This document shows, in pieces, positions 12,870 to 20,146 of a stretch of DNA of 23,255 bases. Below the pieces are notes generated by a model. That model searched no databases and had not been told where the DNA came from. It saw only the letters and a list, made by a program, of their open reading frames with translations. Position 1 is the first letter of the stretch; each line of letters opens with the position of its first letter. Source of the DNA: CAYRHS01 sp964424125. Its GTDB lineage: Bacteria; Actinomycetota; Acidimicrobiia; IMCC26256; JAOSJL01. The translations under genes were made by a program, and so were the position numbers. The stretch covers positions 1 through 23,255 of the forward strand of contig CAYRHS010000031.1 in the NCBI GenBank assembly GCA_964424125.1. Direction: 5' to 3'.

Positions 12870-14294
12870 TCAGCCCCGTTCGCCCCGGGCGCGCTCGCGG
12901 TAGTCGCGAGCGGCGCCCTCTTCGGGCTCGACCTCCAGCACCAGACCCTCGACGGAGACGACGCGAACGGGATCGCCCGCCGCGATGGGTGTGGCCCGGT
13001 TGGTCCGGGCGCGCCAGAGCGCGTCGCGGACGCGGACGACTCCATCGGGATCGACGGCGACTTCGGCGGTCCCCATCTCGCCCACCATGCCTTCCCGGCC
13101 GATCGTGGGCGTCGAGAAGCGTGCACGGACGACGGCCGTCATCGCCGCGAGCATGAACGCCCCCGCGCCGACGATCACCGCGGCGAGCATCCACCACGGC
13201 GGGTCGAGGCGCGACGAGCCGCCGTAGAGGGTGAGGGAGCCGCCGACCAGCGCTCCCGCACCGATGAAGGTCCAGGCCCCGAGGCCGCCTGCCTGAACGT
13301 CGATCGAGAACCCGAGGACGCCGAGCACGAGCAACGCGACCGCCCACCATTCGACGGGCAAGCTCGCGAAGCCGACGATCGCGCCCACGAGCGCGAGCGC
13401 ACCCACACCGCCGGCGAGGCCGATCCCCGCGGTGAAGAACTCGAAGACGATGAGCAACAGACCCGCGACGAAGAGCAGATAGGCGATCGAGGGGCTCGTG
13501 AGGACGTGGCGGACCTCGCCGCTCAACGACAGTCCTTCGAAGCGCACCTCGGGATCGGGTGTGCGACGCGCGTCCTCGCCCTCGCCGACGACGCGAGCGG
13601 TCGAGAGGCGCACGAGCTCGTCGTCGACACGGACGATCTGCCCGTCGAGCGACACGATCAGCTCCCCCACCGTCGGCTCGATCCGGTCGACGGCGCCGCG
13701 CTGCAGGGCCTCGTTCGCCTCGAGACGCCCGTCGGCGAGCTCGGCCGCCGCACCGGGATCGCGACCACGCGCGGAAGCGAGGTCGCCGAGCTCGGCCGCA
13801 GCCTGTTCGGAATCGATCGCGCCGGGATGATCGAGCGAGACGGGCACGGCCGGGCCGATCGCCGTGCCGGGCGCGAGCGCGGCCACGTGCGCCGCCTCGA
13901 GAAGGAGCACCGCCGCTCCCCGAGCCGATGCCCCGGCCGAACCGATCCACACCGCGACGGGCACCGGCGAGGCGGCCACGGCCTCGACGAGCCGGTCGAC
14001 GTCGGTGTCGACGGCGCCCGACGACGCGATCTGGAGCACCACGAGCGGCGAGCCCTGCCGATCGGCCTCCTCGAGCGAGTCCAGGATGCGATCCGCGTTC
14101 GGGGGGTCGAGCAGCCCGTCGACCTGGACCACCAGCGTCTGGCGACCGTCTTCCTGAGCGGGAACCGGCGGCGCCGTCAGCAGGAGGAGCCCGGCAACGA
14201 GCAGCGCGAGCGCGGACGTGCGGCGGAGCCACGTCGGGACCGAGCGGGCCGGTGGGTACCACCCGGCCCTACGATGGCCTGATGGAGCTGACAA
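12870..14294 (-). CDS. NfeD-family membrane protein with a degenerate ClpP-like domain
   Basis: A 474-residue protein of the long NfeD type. A signal peptide (about 22-46, WLRRTSALALLVAGLLLL) is followed by a ClpP/SppA-like domain (52-215) containing VVLQIASSGA and VAALAPGTAIGPA. Four or five membrane helices follow (about 267-390), then a cytoplasmic OB-fold NfeD domain (400-457, GMVGEMGTAEV). Active relatives use a Ser-Lys dyad, with Ser in an A-A-S-A-G context. Here the aligned segment is GSAGASARGAAVLLLEA, with Gly at the Ser position, and the protein has no lysine at all, so it cannot be a Ser-Lys protease. The start is a TTG at 14294 with GGAG 7 nt upstream; it overlaps the divergent ATPase gene by 13 nt. 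NfeD proteins often partner stomatin-like proteins, but none is seen here. Confidence 0.85.
   Translation of the reverse strand: MSAPSGHRRAGWYPPARSVPTWLRRTSALALLVAGLLLLTAPPVPAQEDGRQTLVVQVDGLLDPPNADRILDSLEEADRQGSPLVVLQIASSGAVDTDVDRLVEAVAASPVPVAVWIGSAGASARGAAVLLLEAAHVAALAPGTAIGPAVPVSLDHPGAIDSEQAAAELGDLASARGRDPGAAAELADGRLEANEALQRGAVDRIEPTVGELIVSLDGQIVRVDDELVRLSTARVVGEGEDARRTPDPEVRFEGLSLSGEVRHVLTSPSIAYLLFVAGLLLIVFEFFTAGIGLAGGVGALALVGAIVGFASLPVEWWAVALLVLGVLGFSIDVQAGGLGAWTFIGAGALVGGSLTLYGGSSRLDPPWWMLAAVIVGAGAFMLAAMTAVVRARFSTPTIGREGMVGEMGTAEVAVDPDGVVRVRDALWRARTNRATPIAAGDPVRVVSVEGLVLEVEPEEGAARDYRERARGERG
14270..14275 (+). promoter_or_regulatory. -10-like element (TACGAT) for a leaderless ATPase operon transcript
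   Basis: TACGAT ends 6 nt before the ATG at 14282. No Shine-Dalgarno is present. It lies within the first codons of the divergent NfeD-type gene. Confidence 0.4.
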
Positions 14295-15247
14295 CGTTCT
14301 GCTCCAACTCGCGGGTCGTGGTCGTGGCCGGCAAAGGGGGCGTCGGCAAGACCACGGTCACCGCCGCGCTCGCGACCGCGGCTGCGCGCGCCGGATTGAG
14401 CGTGCTCGTCGTCGAGGTCGAGGGCAAATCGGGACTCGCCTCGATGTTCGGCCGTCCCNNNNNNNNNNCCGCCCTCACCTACGAGGAGACCGAGCTCACC
14501 AACGGCGTTCGCGCCCGGACCCTGACCCCCGACGAGGCGCTCACCGAGTACCTGGAAGGAGCGGGGCTCAAGCGGATCTCACGTCGCCTGACCGAGTCCG
14601 GCGCCTTGGACGTGGTGGCCGGTGCCGTGCCGGGGATGAAGGACATCCTCGTCCTCGGCAAGGTCAAACAGCTCGAACGGGCCGGGGCCGCGGACCTCAT
14701 CGTCGTCGACGGTCCGGCCGCCGGTCACGCGATCGGGTTCCTCCTCTCCCCACGGGGGCTGCTCGACGCGGTGCGTGTCGGGCCCATCCGCAAGCAGGCC
14801 GAGGACGTCACCGAGATGCTGGCCGACCCGACTCGATGCCAGGTCCTCCTGACCACGCTCCCCGAGGAGACCCCGGTCAACGAGCTCGTCGAGACGGCGT
14901 TCCACCTCGAGGACCGCGTCGGCGTGACGCTCACGCCCGTGGTCGTCAACGGCTGCTACCCGGACCTCCCGATCCCCGAGACCATCGACGCCGCCGGTGT
15001 CCAGAACGAAGCCGCCCTGGTGGACGTGTTCGTGTCCGAACGCGAGGCCGCCGACCTCGCCCACGCGGCCGGCTTCCGCACCACGCGCAGCCGTCTGCAG
15101 CGAGAGCAGATCGAACGTCTGGCGGAGAGGCTCCCACTCCCCCAGATCGCGTTGCCGTTCCTCTTCCGCGCCGAGATCGAACGCGACGGAGTGGAACGCC
15201 TCGCCGACGCGTTCACGGCCGGCGTCTCCCTGCTGGAGGCCGTGTGA
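14282..15247 (+). CDS. ArsA/Get3-like ATPase, first of a pair (contains assembly gap)
   Basis: About 321 residues including a 10-N gap after residue 59. The deviant Walker A AGKGGVGKTTV (residues 16-26, with the signature Lys18) and VLVVEVEGKSG mark the ArsA/Get3/MinD class. LIVVDGPAAGHAIGFLLSP is the switch II-like region, and the end PQIALPFLFRAEIE is typical of actinobacterial homologues. In mycobacteria two such ATPase genes lie together (Rv3679-Rv3680) and are thought to act as one complex; the role is not arsenite export and is still poorly defined. The frame is kept across the N run if the gap is really 10 nt. The stop overlaps the second ATPase gene (GTGTGA). No ribosome site is seen, and the -10-like TACGAT suggests a leaderless start. 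Confidence 0.88.
   Translation: MELTTFCSNSRVVVVAGKGGVGKTTVTAALATAAARAGLSVLVVEVEGKSGLASMFGRPXXXXALTYEETELTNGVRARTLTPDEALTEYLEGAGLKRISRRLTESGALDVVAGAVPGMKDILVLGKVKQLERAGAADLIVVDGPAAGHAIGFLLSPRGLLDAVRVGPIRKQAEDVTEMLADPTRCQVLLTTLPEETPVNELVETAFHLEDRVGVTLTPVVVNGCYPDLPIPETIDAAGVQNEAALVDVFVSEREAADLAHAAGFRTTRSRLQREQIERLAERLPLPQIALPFLFRAEIERDGVERLADAFTAGVSLLEAV
14459..14468. other. assembly gap (10 N)
   Basis: Ten N inside the first ATPase gene, between codons for FGRP and ALTYEE. The reading frame is consistent with a length of 10 or any length differing from it by a multiple of 3. Confidence 0.95.
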
Positions 15248-16404
15248 ACGAGACCGAGCGGGGAGGCTCGCTGGTCGAGCTCGCCACGGAACGAAGCGTC
15301 GTCATCTCGTGCGGGACCGGCGGTGTAGGCAAGACGACCACGGCGGCGGCAATCGCACTCGAAGCCGCCCGCCGCGGGCGGAACGCGGTGGTGGTCACCA
15401 TCGATCCCGCCAAACGACTCGCCAACGCGCTCGGCCTCGACGAACTGACCAACGCCCCCCGAGAGATCGACCGCGCGCGCTGGGACCCGACGGGACGCGG
15501 CATCCAGCAGGGACGCCTGTCCGCCTTGATGTTGGACACCAAGACCACCTTCGACGAGCTCGTGGCGAGCCAGGCCGCCGACCCCGAACAGGCCCGGCGA
15601 ATCCTCGACAACCGCTTCTACCGCAACGTCTCCGAGGCGCTGTCCGGTACGCAGGACTACATGGCGACCGAGAAGCTCTACGAGCTCCACACCCAGGGTG
15701 GCTTCGACCTCGTCGTGGTGGACACCCCACCGACTCGCCACGCGCTCGACTTCCTGGACGCTCCCGCCCGCCTCACCCGTCTCCTCGACAACCGGATCTT
15801 CCGGCTCTTGATGGCACCCACGCGCGCATCGCTGCGACTCGCCGGCTTCGCGGTCCAGACGTTCCTCCGTACCGTGGCCCGGGTCGTCGGCCGCGACGTG
15901 ATCAACGACGTGATCGCGTTCCTGCGCGCCTTCGAAGGGATGGAGGAGGGCTTTCGTCAACGCGCGGCCCGTGTCGAGGGCCTGTTGGCCGACCCCGGGA
16001 CCGCGTTCGTGCTCGTGACTTCGCCTCGACGCGACGCCGTGGACGAAGCGATCTACTTCGCCGACGCGCTCGCCGAGCACGGCCACGAGGTCGACGCGCT
16101 CGTCGTCAACCGGATCTACCCGCGCTTCGGCGACGAGGACCCGGCGGGACTCCGCGCCCGCGCGACGATGCTGGAGCAGCGCGGGGGCGACGACGCACCC
16201 CGGAAGTCGGCCGCGGTCCGCCTCGCCGCACTCTACGAGAACCTGGCCGATCTCCAGGAGGTCGCGAACCGGGAGCGGACGCAGGTCGCGGGAGCGAAGG
16301 AGCGGGTGCGCTCGGACGCAGCTGCCTTCGTCCCGCTCCTGCCCCACGACGTCACGGACTTCGAGTCACTCCACGCGATCACGACCCATCTCTTCGGGTC
16401 GTGA
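15244..16404 (+). CDS. ArsA/Get3-like ATPase, second of a pair
   Basis: A 386-residue partner to the preceding ATPase. The P-loop is CGTGGVGKTTTA (residues 23-34): the first, signature lysine position of KGGVGKT is Thr (T25), while the second Lys30 is kept. Other motifs are VVVTIDPAKRLANALG and DLVVVDTPPTRHALDFLDAP as switch/Walker B, with a middle hydrophobic helical region (IFRLLMAPTRASLRLAGFAV) that in Get3-like proteins forms the client-binding part. The asymmetry fits a heterodimer in which this subunit lacks the trans-acting lysine. The start is the GTG at 15244, overlapping the previous TGA by 4 nt. The downstream receiver gene begins 27 nt after its stop. Confidence 0.9.
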   Translation: MNETERGGSLVELATERSVVISCGTGGVGKTTTAAAIALEAARRGRNAVVVTIDPAKRLANALGLDELTNAPREIDRARWDPTGRGIQQGRLSALMLDTKTTFDELVASQAADPEQARRILDNRFYRNVSEALSGTQDYMATEKLYELHTQGGFDLVVVDTPPTRHALDFLDAPARLTRLLDNRIFRLLMAPTRASLRLAGFAVQTFLRTVARVVGRDVINDVIAFLRAFEGMEEGFRQRAARVEGLLADPGTAFVLVTSPRRDAVDEAIYFADALAEHGHEVDALVVNRIYPRFGDEDPAGLRARATMLEQRGGDDAPRKSAAVRLAALYENLADLQEVANRERTQVAGAKERVRSDAAAFVPLLPHDVTDFESLHAITTHLFGS

Positions 16405-16418
16405 GCAGCTGCGACCGG

Positions 16419-16424
16419 TAACCT
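16419..16424 (+). promoter_or_regulatory. -10-like element (TAACCT) before the receiver gene
   Basis: TAACCT ends 7 nt before the GTG at 16432, and no ribosome site is present. This suggests a leaderless start separate from the ATPase operon, although read-through is also possible. Confidence 0.35.
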
Positions 16425-16431
16425 GCCCATC

Positions 16432-16902
16432 GTGGCCGCTCTTCCCGACGAGCTCACCGTTCTCGTTGCCTCGGACGCGCAGTGGATCCGCGACCAGGTC
16501 CGCCTGGCCTTCGTCGGGCCGGGTCATCGCGTCGTGGAGGTCACCTCGGGTCAGGCCGTACGCGACCTCGTCGCCGAGGAGCCACCCGACCTGGTGATCC
16601 TCGACCTCCAGATCGGCAACATGGGCGGCATCGCGGTCGCGATCGACCTCCACCTCGAGGCGGCCTCGTGGCGCCTCGACCCCGTGCCGATCGTCTTGTT
16701 GCTGGATCGGGAAGCCGACCGGTTCCTCGCTCGCCGTGCGGAGGCACAGGCCGAGCTCGTGAAGCCGGTCGACGCCGGCGCGCTCCGGCGGACCGTCGCG
16801 GAGGTCCTCGAGCGATGGGACCCGCTCCACGGACCCCAGGACGCGGACCGCGAGGCCGGGGCGGACGGGGACGACGACACGGCCTCGGCTACGCTCTCCT
16901 GA
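16432..16902 (+). CDS. stand-alone receiver-domain response regulator
   Basis: A 156-residue protein made of one CheY-like receiver. TVLVASDAQW gives one acidic residue (D15); D58 in DLVILDLQIGNMGG is the phosphoacceptor; K111 in AELVKPVDAGALRR is the conserved lysine. The Thr/Ser switch position is not clear (PIVLLLDRE). The C-terminal ~25 residues are acidic and probably disordered (REAGADGDDDTASATLS), with no output domain. Single-domain receivers act by protein contact or phosphorelay. No kinase is nearby, and its position after the ATPase pair is the only hint to a partner. The start is a GTG at 16432, and the stop lies 4 nt before a tRNA gene. Confidence 0.85.
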   Translation: MAALPDELTVLVASDAQWIRDQVRLAFVGPGHRVVEVTSGQAVRDLVAEEPPDLVILDLQIGNMGGIAVAIDLHLEAASWRLDPVPIVLLLDREADRFLARRAEAQAELVKPVDAGALRRTVAEVLERWDPLHGPQDADREAGADGDDDTASATLS

Positions 16903-16906
16903 CATT

Positions 16907-16981
16907 CGGGACGTGGCGCAGTTTGGCTAGCGCGCAGCGTTCGGGACGCTGAGGTCGCGGGTTCAAATCCCGCCGTCCCGA
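16907..16981 (+). tRNA. tRNA-Pro (anticodon CGG)
   Basis: A complete cloverleaf is visible. The acceptor CGGGACG pairs with CGTCCCG, followed by discriminator A at 16981. The D stem is GCGC/GCGC. The anticodon stem CAGCG/CGCTG encloses TTCGGGA, giving anticodon CGG. The T arm is GCGGG-TTCAAAT-CCCGC. CCA is not encoded (ACTC follows). The gene reads proline CCG codons. It begins 4 nt after the receiver gene's stop, so it may be cut out of the same transcript. No integrated element follows it; asd lies directly beyond. Confidence 0.97.
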
Positions 16982-17011
16982 CTCAGCTCCTTCCGTCCTC
17001 GCCGCCGCGGC

Positions 17012-18066
17012 TCACGCGGCCGCGAGGTGCGGGAGCAGGATCTCGGCGAGCCGGACCGCGTTGAGCGCCGCGCCGATCCGCAGGTTGTCGCCGGTGACCC
17101 ACAGGTCGAGCGCGCCGGGTCGAGAGACGTCCTCGCGCACCCGGCCGACCAGAACGGGATCGACACCCGCCGCCTCGAGCGGCGTGGGCGCACCCTCGCC
17201 GTCTTCGACGAGCGAGACACCCGGAGCCGCCCGCAGCAGCTCGACCGCCTCGGCGCGGCCCATCGGACGGCGGAAAGCGAGGTTCGCCGTCATCGCGTGA
17301 CCGACGAACACCGGGACGCGGACGCACGTCGCACTCACGGCGACCTCGTCGTCGTGGAGGATCTTGCGGCTCTCGCGGACGAGCTTCCACTCCTCCGACG
17401 TGTACCCGCCCTCGCGGCGAGAGCCGGCCAGGGGGATGACGTTGCCCGCGATCGGACGGCCCCAGACCTCGCCGGGCTCGATCGGGCCGAGCGCGCCCGC
17501 CCGCAGGAGCTCGTCGGTACGACCGGCTCGCTTGGTCCATTGATCGTCGAGCTCGCGGATGCCGGGCTGACCGGCGCCCGACACCGACTGATACGTGGAG
17601 ACGACCATGCGCTCGATCCCGGCGGCGCGGTGCAGCGGAGCGATCGCGGCAACGAGCACCGCCGTGGTGCAGTTCGGGCAAGCCGCGATGCCCCTCGGCA
17701 TCTCCCGGAGATCGCCACCGTTGACGTCGGCCAAGACGAGCGGCACGTCGGGATCCATCCGGAACGCGGCCGAGTTGTCGATGACCTGGGCGCCCGCGGC
17801 CACCGCGGCGGGTGCCCACACCTCGGCCAGGGGGTCGTCGACGTCGATCATCACGAGGTCGAGCCCGTCGAAGCAATCGCCGACGAGCTCCTCGACCTCG
17901 ACCTCGCCCGCGCCGAAGGCAAGCCGNNNNNNNNNNCGGCGGAACGCCGCGACGCGAACGCCCGCAGCTCGGCCACGGGGAACTCGCGCTCTGCGAGGAT
18001 CCGCAACATCTCGCTTCCGACGACGCCGGTGGCCCCGACAACGCCGACTCGCGCGCCCTCACTCAC
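17012..18066 (-). CDS. asd: aspartate-semialdehyde dehydrogenase (interrupted by assembly gap)
   Basis: Reduces aspartyl phosphate to aspartate semialdehyde with NADPH, the second step toward lysine, threonine, methionine and diaminopimelate. The N-terminus VGVVGATGVVGSEMLRILAE is the nucleotide-binding loop. The catalytic cysteine is in ACPNCTTAVLVAAI, followed by VSTYQSVSGAG. FVGHAMTANLAFRRPM carries the conserved His, and the C-terminal VTGDNLRIGAALNAVRLAEI is typical. Ten N at 17927-17936 fall after SARRSA-type sequence. The reading frame changes across them, so the true missing length is not 10 but 2 modulo 3; family alignment suggests about 5. The gene is otherwise intact, roughly 349 residues. 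The GTG start at 18066 overlaps the lysC stop (GTGA). Confidence 0.95.
17927..17936. other. assembly gap (10 N), mis-sized
   Basis: Ten N inside asd. The frame before the gap and the correct frame after it (RLAFGAGEVEVEEL) do not agree for a 10-nt spacing, so the N run is a placeholder. Confidence 0.9.
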
Positions 18067-19292
18067 GGCTTGCCCGCTCCCTCGGCGAGACCGAATGCGT
18101 CGTGGAGCGCTCGCACCCCGCGCTCGACGTCACGCTCGGACACCACGCACGAGATCCTGATGGCGGACGTGGAGATCATCTCGATGTTGATGCCCTCGCC
18201 CGCGAGGATCTCGAACATGTCCGCGGCCACGCCGGGGTTGGTCTTCATCCCCGCTCCCACCAACGAGAGCCGGGCAATGGTGGCGTCGTCGTCGTATCCC
18301 GATGCCCCGATCTCGGGGACCACGCCGTCGATCACCTTCCGCGCACGGTCGAGGTCGTCTCGGGGAACGGTGAACGAGATGTCGGTCACGCCGTCGGTCG
18401 AGACGTTCTGCTCGATCATGTCGACGTTGACCTCGGCATCGGCGAGCGCCCGGAACACGGTGGCGGCGATCCCCGGCCGATCGGGAACGCCCGCGATGGT
18501 CACCTTGGCTTCGGTGGCGTCGTGGGTGACGCCCGAAATGATCGCCTGCTCCACGCCTTCCTCCTCCGGACCGACCCACGTGCCCTGCCCCCAGGTAAAG
18601 CTCGAGCGGACGTGGATCAGGACGCCATGGTTGCGTGCGAACTCGACCGAGCGCAGCGCGAGCACCCGGCTACCGGTCGCCGCCAGGTCGAGCATCTCGT
18701 CGTATGACACGCGCTCTAGCCGACGCGCGTCCGGAACGACCTGGGGGTCGGCCGTGAAGACTCCGGTCACGTCAGTGTAGATCTCGCACACCTCGGCGCC
18801 GAGCGCCGCCGCGAGCGCGGCCGCGGTCGTGTCGGAACCCCCCCGGCCGAGCGTCGTCACGTCTCGATCGGTCGAGACACCCTGGAAACCGGCGACGACG
18901 ACGACGTGACCGTTCGCGAGCTCGTCCTCGACTCGCTCCCCCCGGACCTCGACGATCTTCGCCCGACCGTGCGACGTGGTGGTCACGATCCCGGCCTGGG
19001 AGCCCGTGAAGGAGACGGCAGGCACCCCGCGATCGTTGATCGCCATGCAAAGCAGCGCCATCGCGATGCGCTCCCCCGCGGTGAGGAGCATGTCGAACTC
19101 ACGCTCTCGCGGGAAGTCCGAGACCTCGTGGGCAAGGCGGACGAGGTCGTCGGTCGTCCCGCCCATGGCGGACACGACGACGACGAGATCGTGGCCGTCC
19201 TCCCGCGTCCGGGCCACGTGATCCGCAACCTCGCGAATCCGATCGGGATCCGCGACAGAGGTGCCTCCGAACTTCTGCACCACGAGGCTCAC
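18063..19292 (-). CDS. lysC: aspartate kinase
   Basis: Phosphorylates aspartate, the first step of aspartate-family amino-acid synthesis. From the GTG at 19292 it is 409 residues: the kinase domain starts LVVQKFGGTSVADPDRIREV (Lys7 and the GGTS loop), contains VVVSAMGGTTD, FTGSQAGIVTT and GRGGSDTTAAALAAALGA, and is followed by two ACT domains (VTIAGVPDRPGIAATVFRAL; LSLVGAGMKTNPGVAADMFE) that usually bind lysine and/or threonine for feedback control. Downstream asd overlaps by 4 nt, forming the common lysC-asd operon. The start has no spaced ribosome site, but TAGCCT lies 8 nt upstream, suggesting a leaderless mRNA. A longer frame to 19379 would run into the divergent cyclophilin promoter. Confidence 0.96.
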   Translation of the reverse strand: MSLVVQKFGGTSVADPDRIREVADHVARTREDGHDLVVVVSAMGGTTDDLVRLAHEVSDFPREREFDMLLTAGERIAMALLCMAINDRGVPAVSFTGSQAGIVTTTSHGRAKIVEVRGERVEDELANGHVVVVAGFQGVSTDRDVTTLGRGGSDTTAAALAAALGAEVCEIYTDVTGVFTADPQVVPDARRLERVSYDEMLDLAATGSRVLALRSVEFARNHGVLIHVRSSFTWGQGTWVGPEEEGVEQAIISGVTHDATEAKVTIAGVPDRPGIAATVFRALADAEVNVDMIEQNVSTDGVTDISFTVPRDDLDRARKVIDGVVPEIGASGYDDDATIARLSLVGAGMKTNPGVAADMFEILAGEGINIEMISTSAIRISCVVSERDVERGVRALHDAFGLAEGAGKP

Positions 19293-19300
19293 GCCTCGCG

Positions 19301-19306
19301 AGGCTA
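19301..19306 (-). promoter_or_regulatory. -10-like element (TAGCCT) for lysC-asd
   Basis: TAGCCT ends 8 nt before the GTG at 19292. The 12-bp palindrome GCCTCGCGAGGC (19293-19304) overlaps it and could be an operator or chance. Confidence 0.4.
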
Positions 19307-19373
19307 CTGCCGGGACACCGACCGGCCCGACGTGATTCGTACACGACGCGCGCCGCTCACGGTGCCGCGTTGC

Positions 19374-19379
19374 TAGCAT
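19374..19379 (+). promoter_or_regulatory. -10-like element (TAGCAT) for the cyclophilin gene
   Basis: TAGCAT ends 8 nt before the GTG at 19388, with no ribosome site between, which suggests a leaderless start. No clear -35 is visible. Confidence 0.4.
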
Positions 19380-19387
19380 CGCCCGCC

Positions 19388-20146
19388 GTGCCCAGCTCGG
19401 AGAAGCGTGCCCGCCAGAAGGAGCGGAGGCGCGAGGTACGTGCCGAGCGCATCGCCGCCTACCAGCGCGCGCGCCGGCGCCGCATCGCGCTGTGGGCGGT
19501 CGGCACGGCCGTCGTCGCGATGGGCCTGTTCGCGCTGATCAACCACCTCCGTGACGACGGCGCCGACGTGGCCTCCGACGGTGTCGAGTGCGACCTCAGC
19601 CGGGTCCCGGAGGCGATGCCCGACCGTCCGACGTTCACCGAGCCTCCGGCCATGACGATCGACCCCGTCAAGACCTACACCGCCGCGATCGACACGTCCT
19701 GCGGGACGATCGAGCTCACGCTCGACGTCGCCAACGCGCCCGTCGCCACCAACAACTTCGTGTTCCTGGCTCGGGAGGGCTTCTACGACGGCACCACCTG
19801 GCACCGGGTGGTGAGCGACTTCGTCATCCAGGGCGGCGACCCCGAGGGAACCGGATCCGGCGGCCCCGGCTACGAGGTGACGGGCGAGACCCCGACCGAC
19901 GGATACCCGGTGGGGTCGGTGGCGGCCGCCAAGACCGGCGACGCGGCACCGGGCAGCTTCGGCTCCCAGTTCTTCATCGTCACGGGTGCCCAGGGAGCGA
20001 ACCTGTCGAACGACTATGCCCGCTTCGGGACCGTCTCGGATGGACTCGACGTAGCGCAGAAGATCGAGTCGTACGAGGACCCAACGGTCCCCGAGAGCCC
20101 GAGCGAGACCCTCTACATCTTCAGCGTGTCGATCACGGAGTCCTGA
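19388..20146 (+). CDS. membrane-anchored cyclophilin-type peptidyl-prolyl isomerase
   Basis: A 252-residue protein. A strongly basic cytoplasmic start (SSEKRARQKERRREVRAERI) leads into one transmembrane helix (residues ~33-51, IALWAVGTAVVAMGLFAL). After a linker comes a cyclophilin domain facing outside. Domain signatures are GTIELTLDVANAPVATNNFV, FYDGTTWHRVVSDFVIQGGD (the active-site Arg is in HRV), GSQFFIVTGAQ and YARFGTVSDGLDV. It should catalyse proline isomerisation to help fold exported proteins. I start at the GTG at 19388, placing the basic tail at the very N-terminus; a -10-like box is 8 nt upstream. The last 34 nt overlap the end of the convergent S51-like gene. Confidence 0.9.
   Translation: MPSSEKRARQKERRREVRAERIAAYQRARRRRIALWAVGTAVVAMGLFALINHLRDDGADVASDGVECDLSRVPEAMPDRPTFTEPPAMTIDPVKTYTAAIDTSCGTIELTLDVANAPVATNNFVFLAREGFYDGTTWHRVVSDFVIQGGDPEGTGSGGPGYEVTGETPTDGYPVGSVAAAKTGDAAPGSFGSQFFIVTGAQGANLSNDYARFGTVSDGLDVAQKIESYEDPTVPESPSETLYIFSVSITES

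Noticed and set aside
13559..14281. Upstream extension of the first ATPase frame by 241 codons
   Set aside because: It overlaps the NfeD-type gene in antisense and is Arg/Pro-rich. The ATPase domain begins right after the ATG at 14282, and a -10-like box precedes it.
14274..14282. Three-codon ATG-GCC-TGA leader frame overlapping the ATPase start
   Set aside because: Too short to claim; if the mRNA starts at 14282, as the -10 spacing suggests, this frame is not transcribed.
16907..17011. tRNA-Pro as an attachment site for an integrated element
   Set aside because: No integrase, direct repeat of the tRNA 3' end or foreign gene follows; asd begins at once. The integrase remnant at 397-501 is 16 kb away and shows no link.
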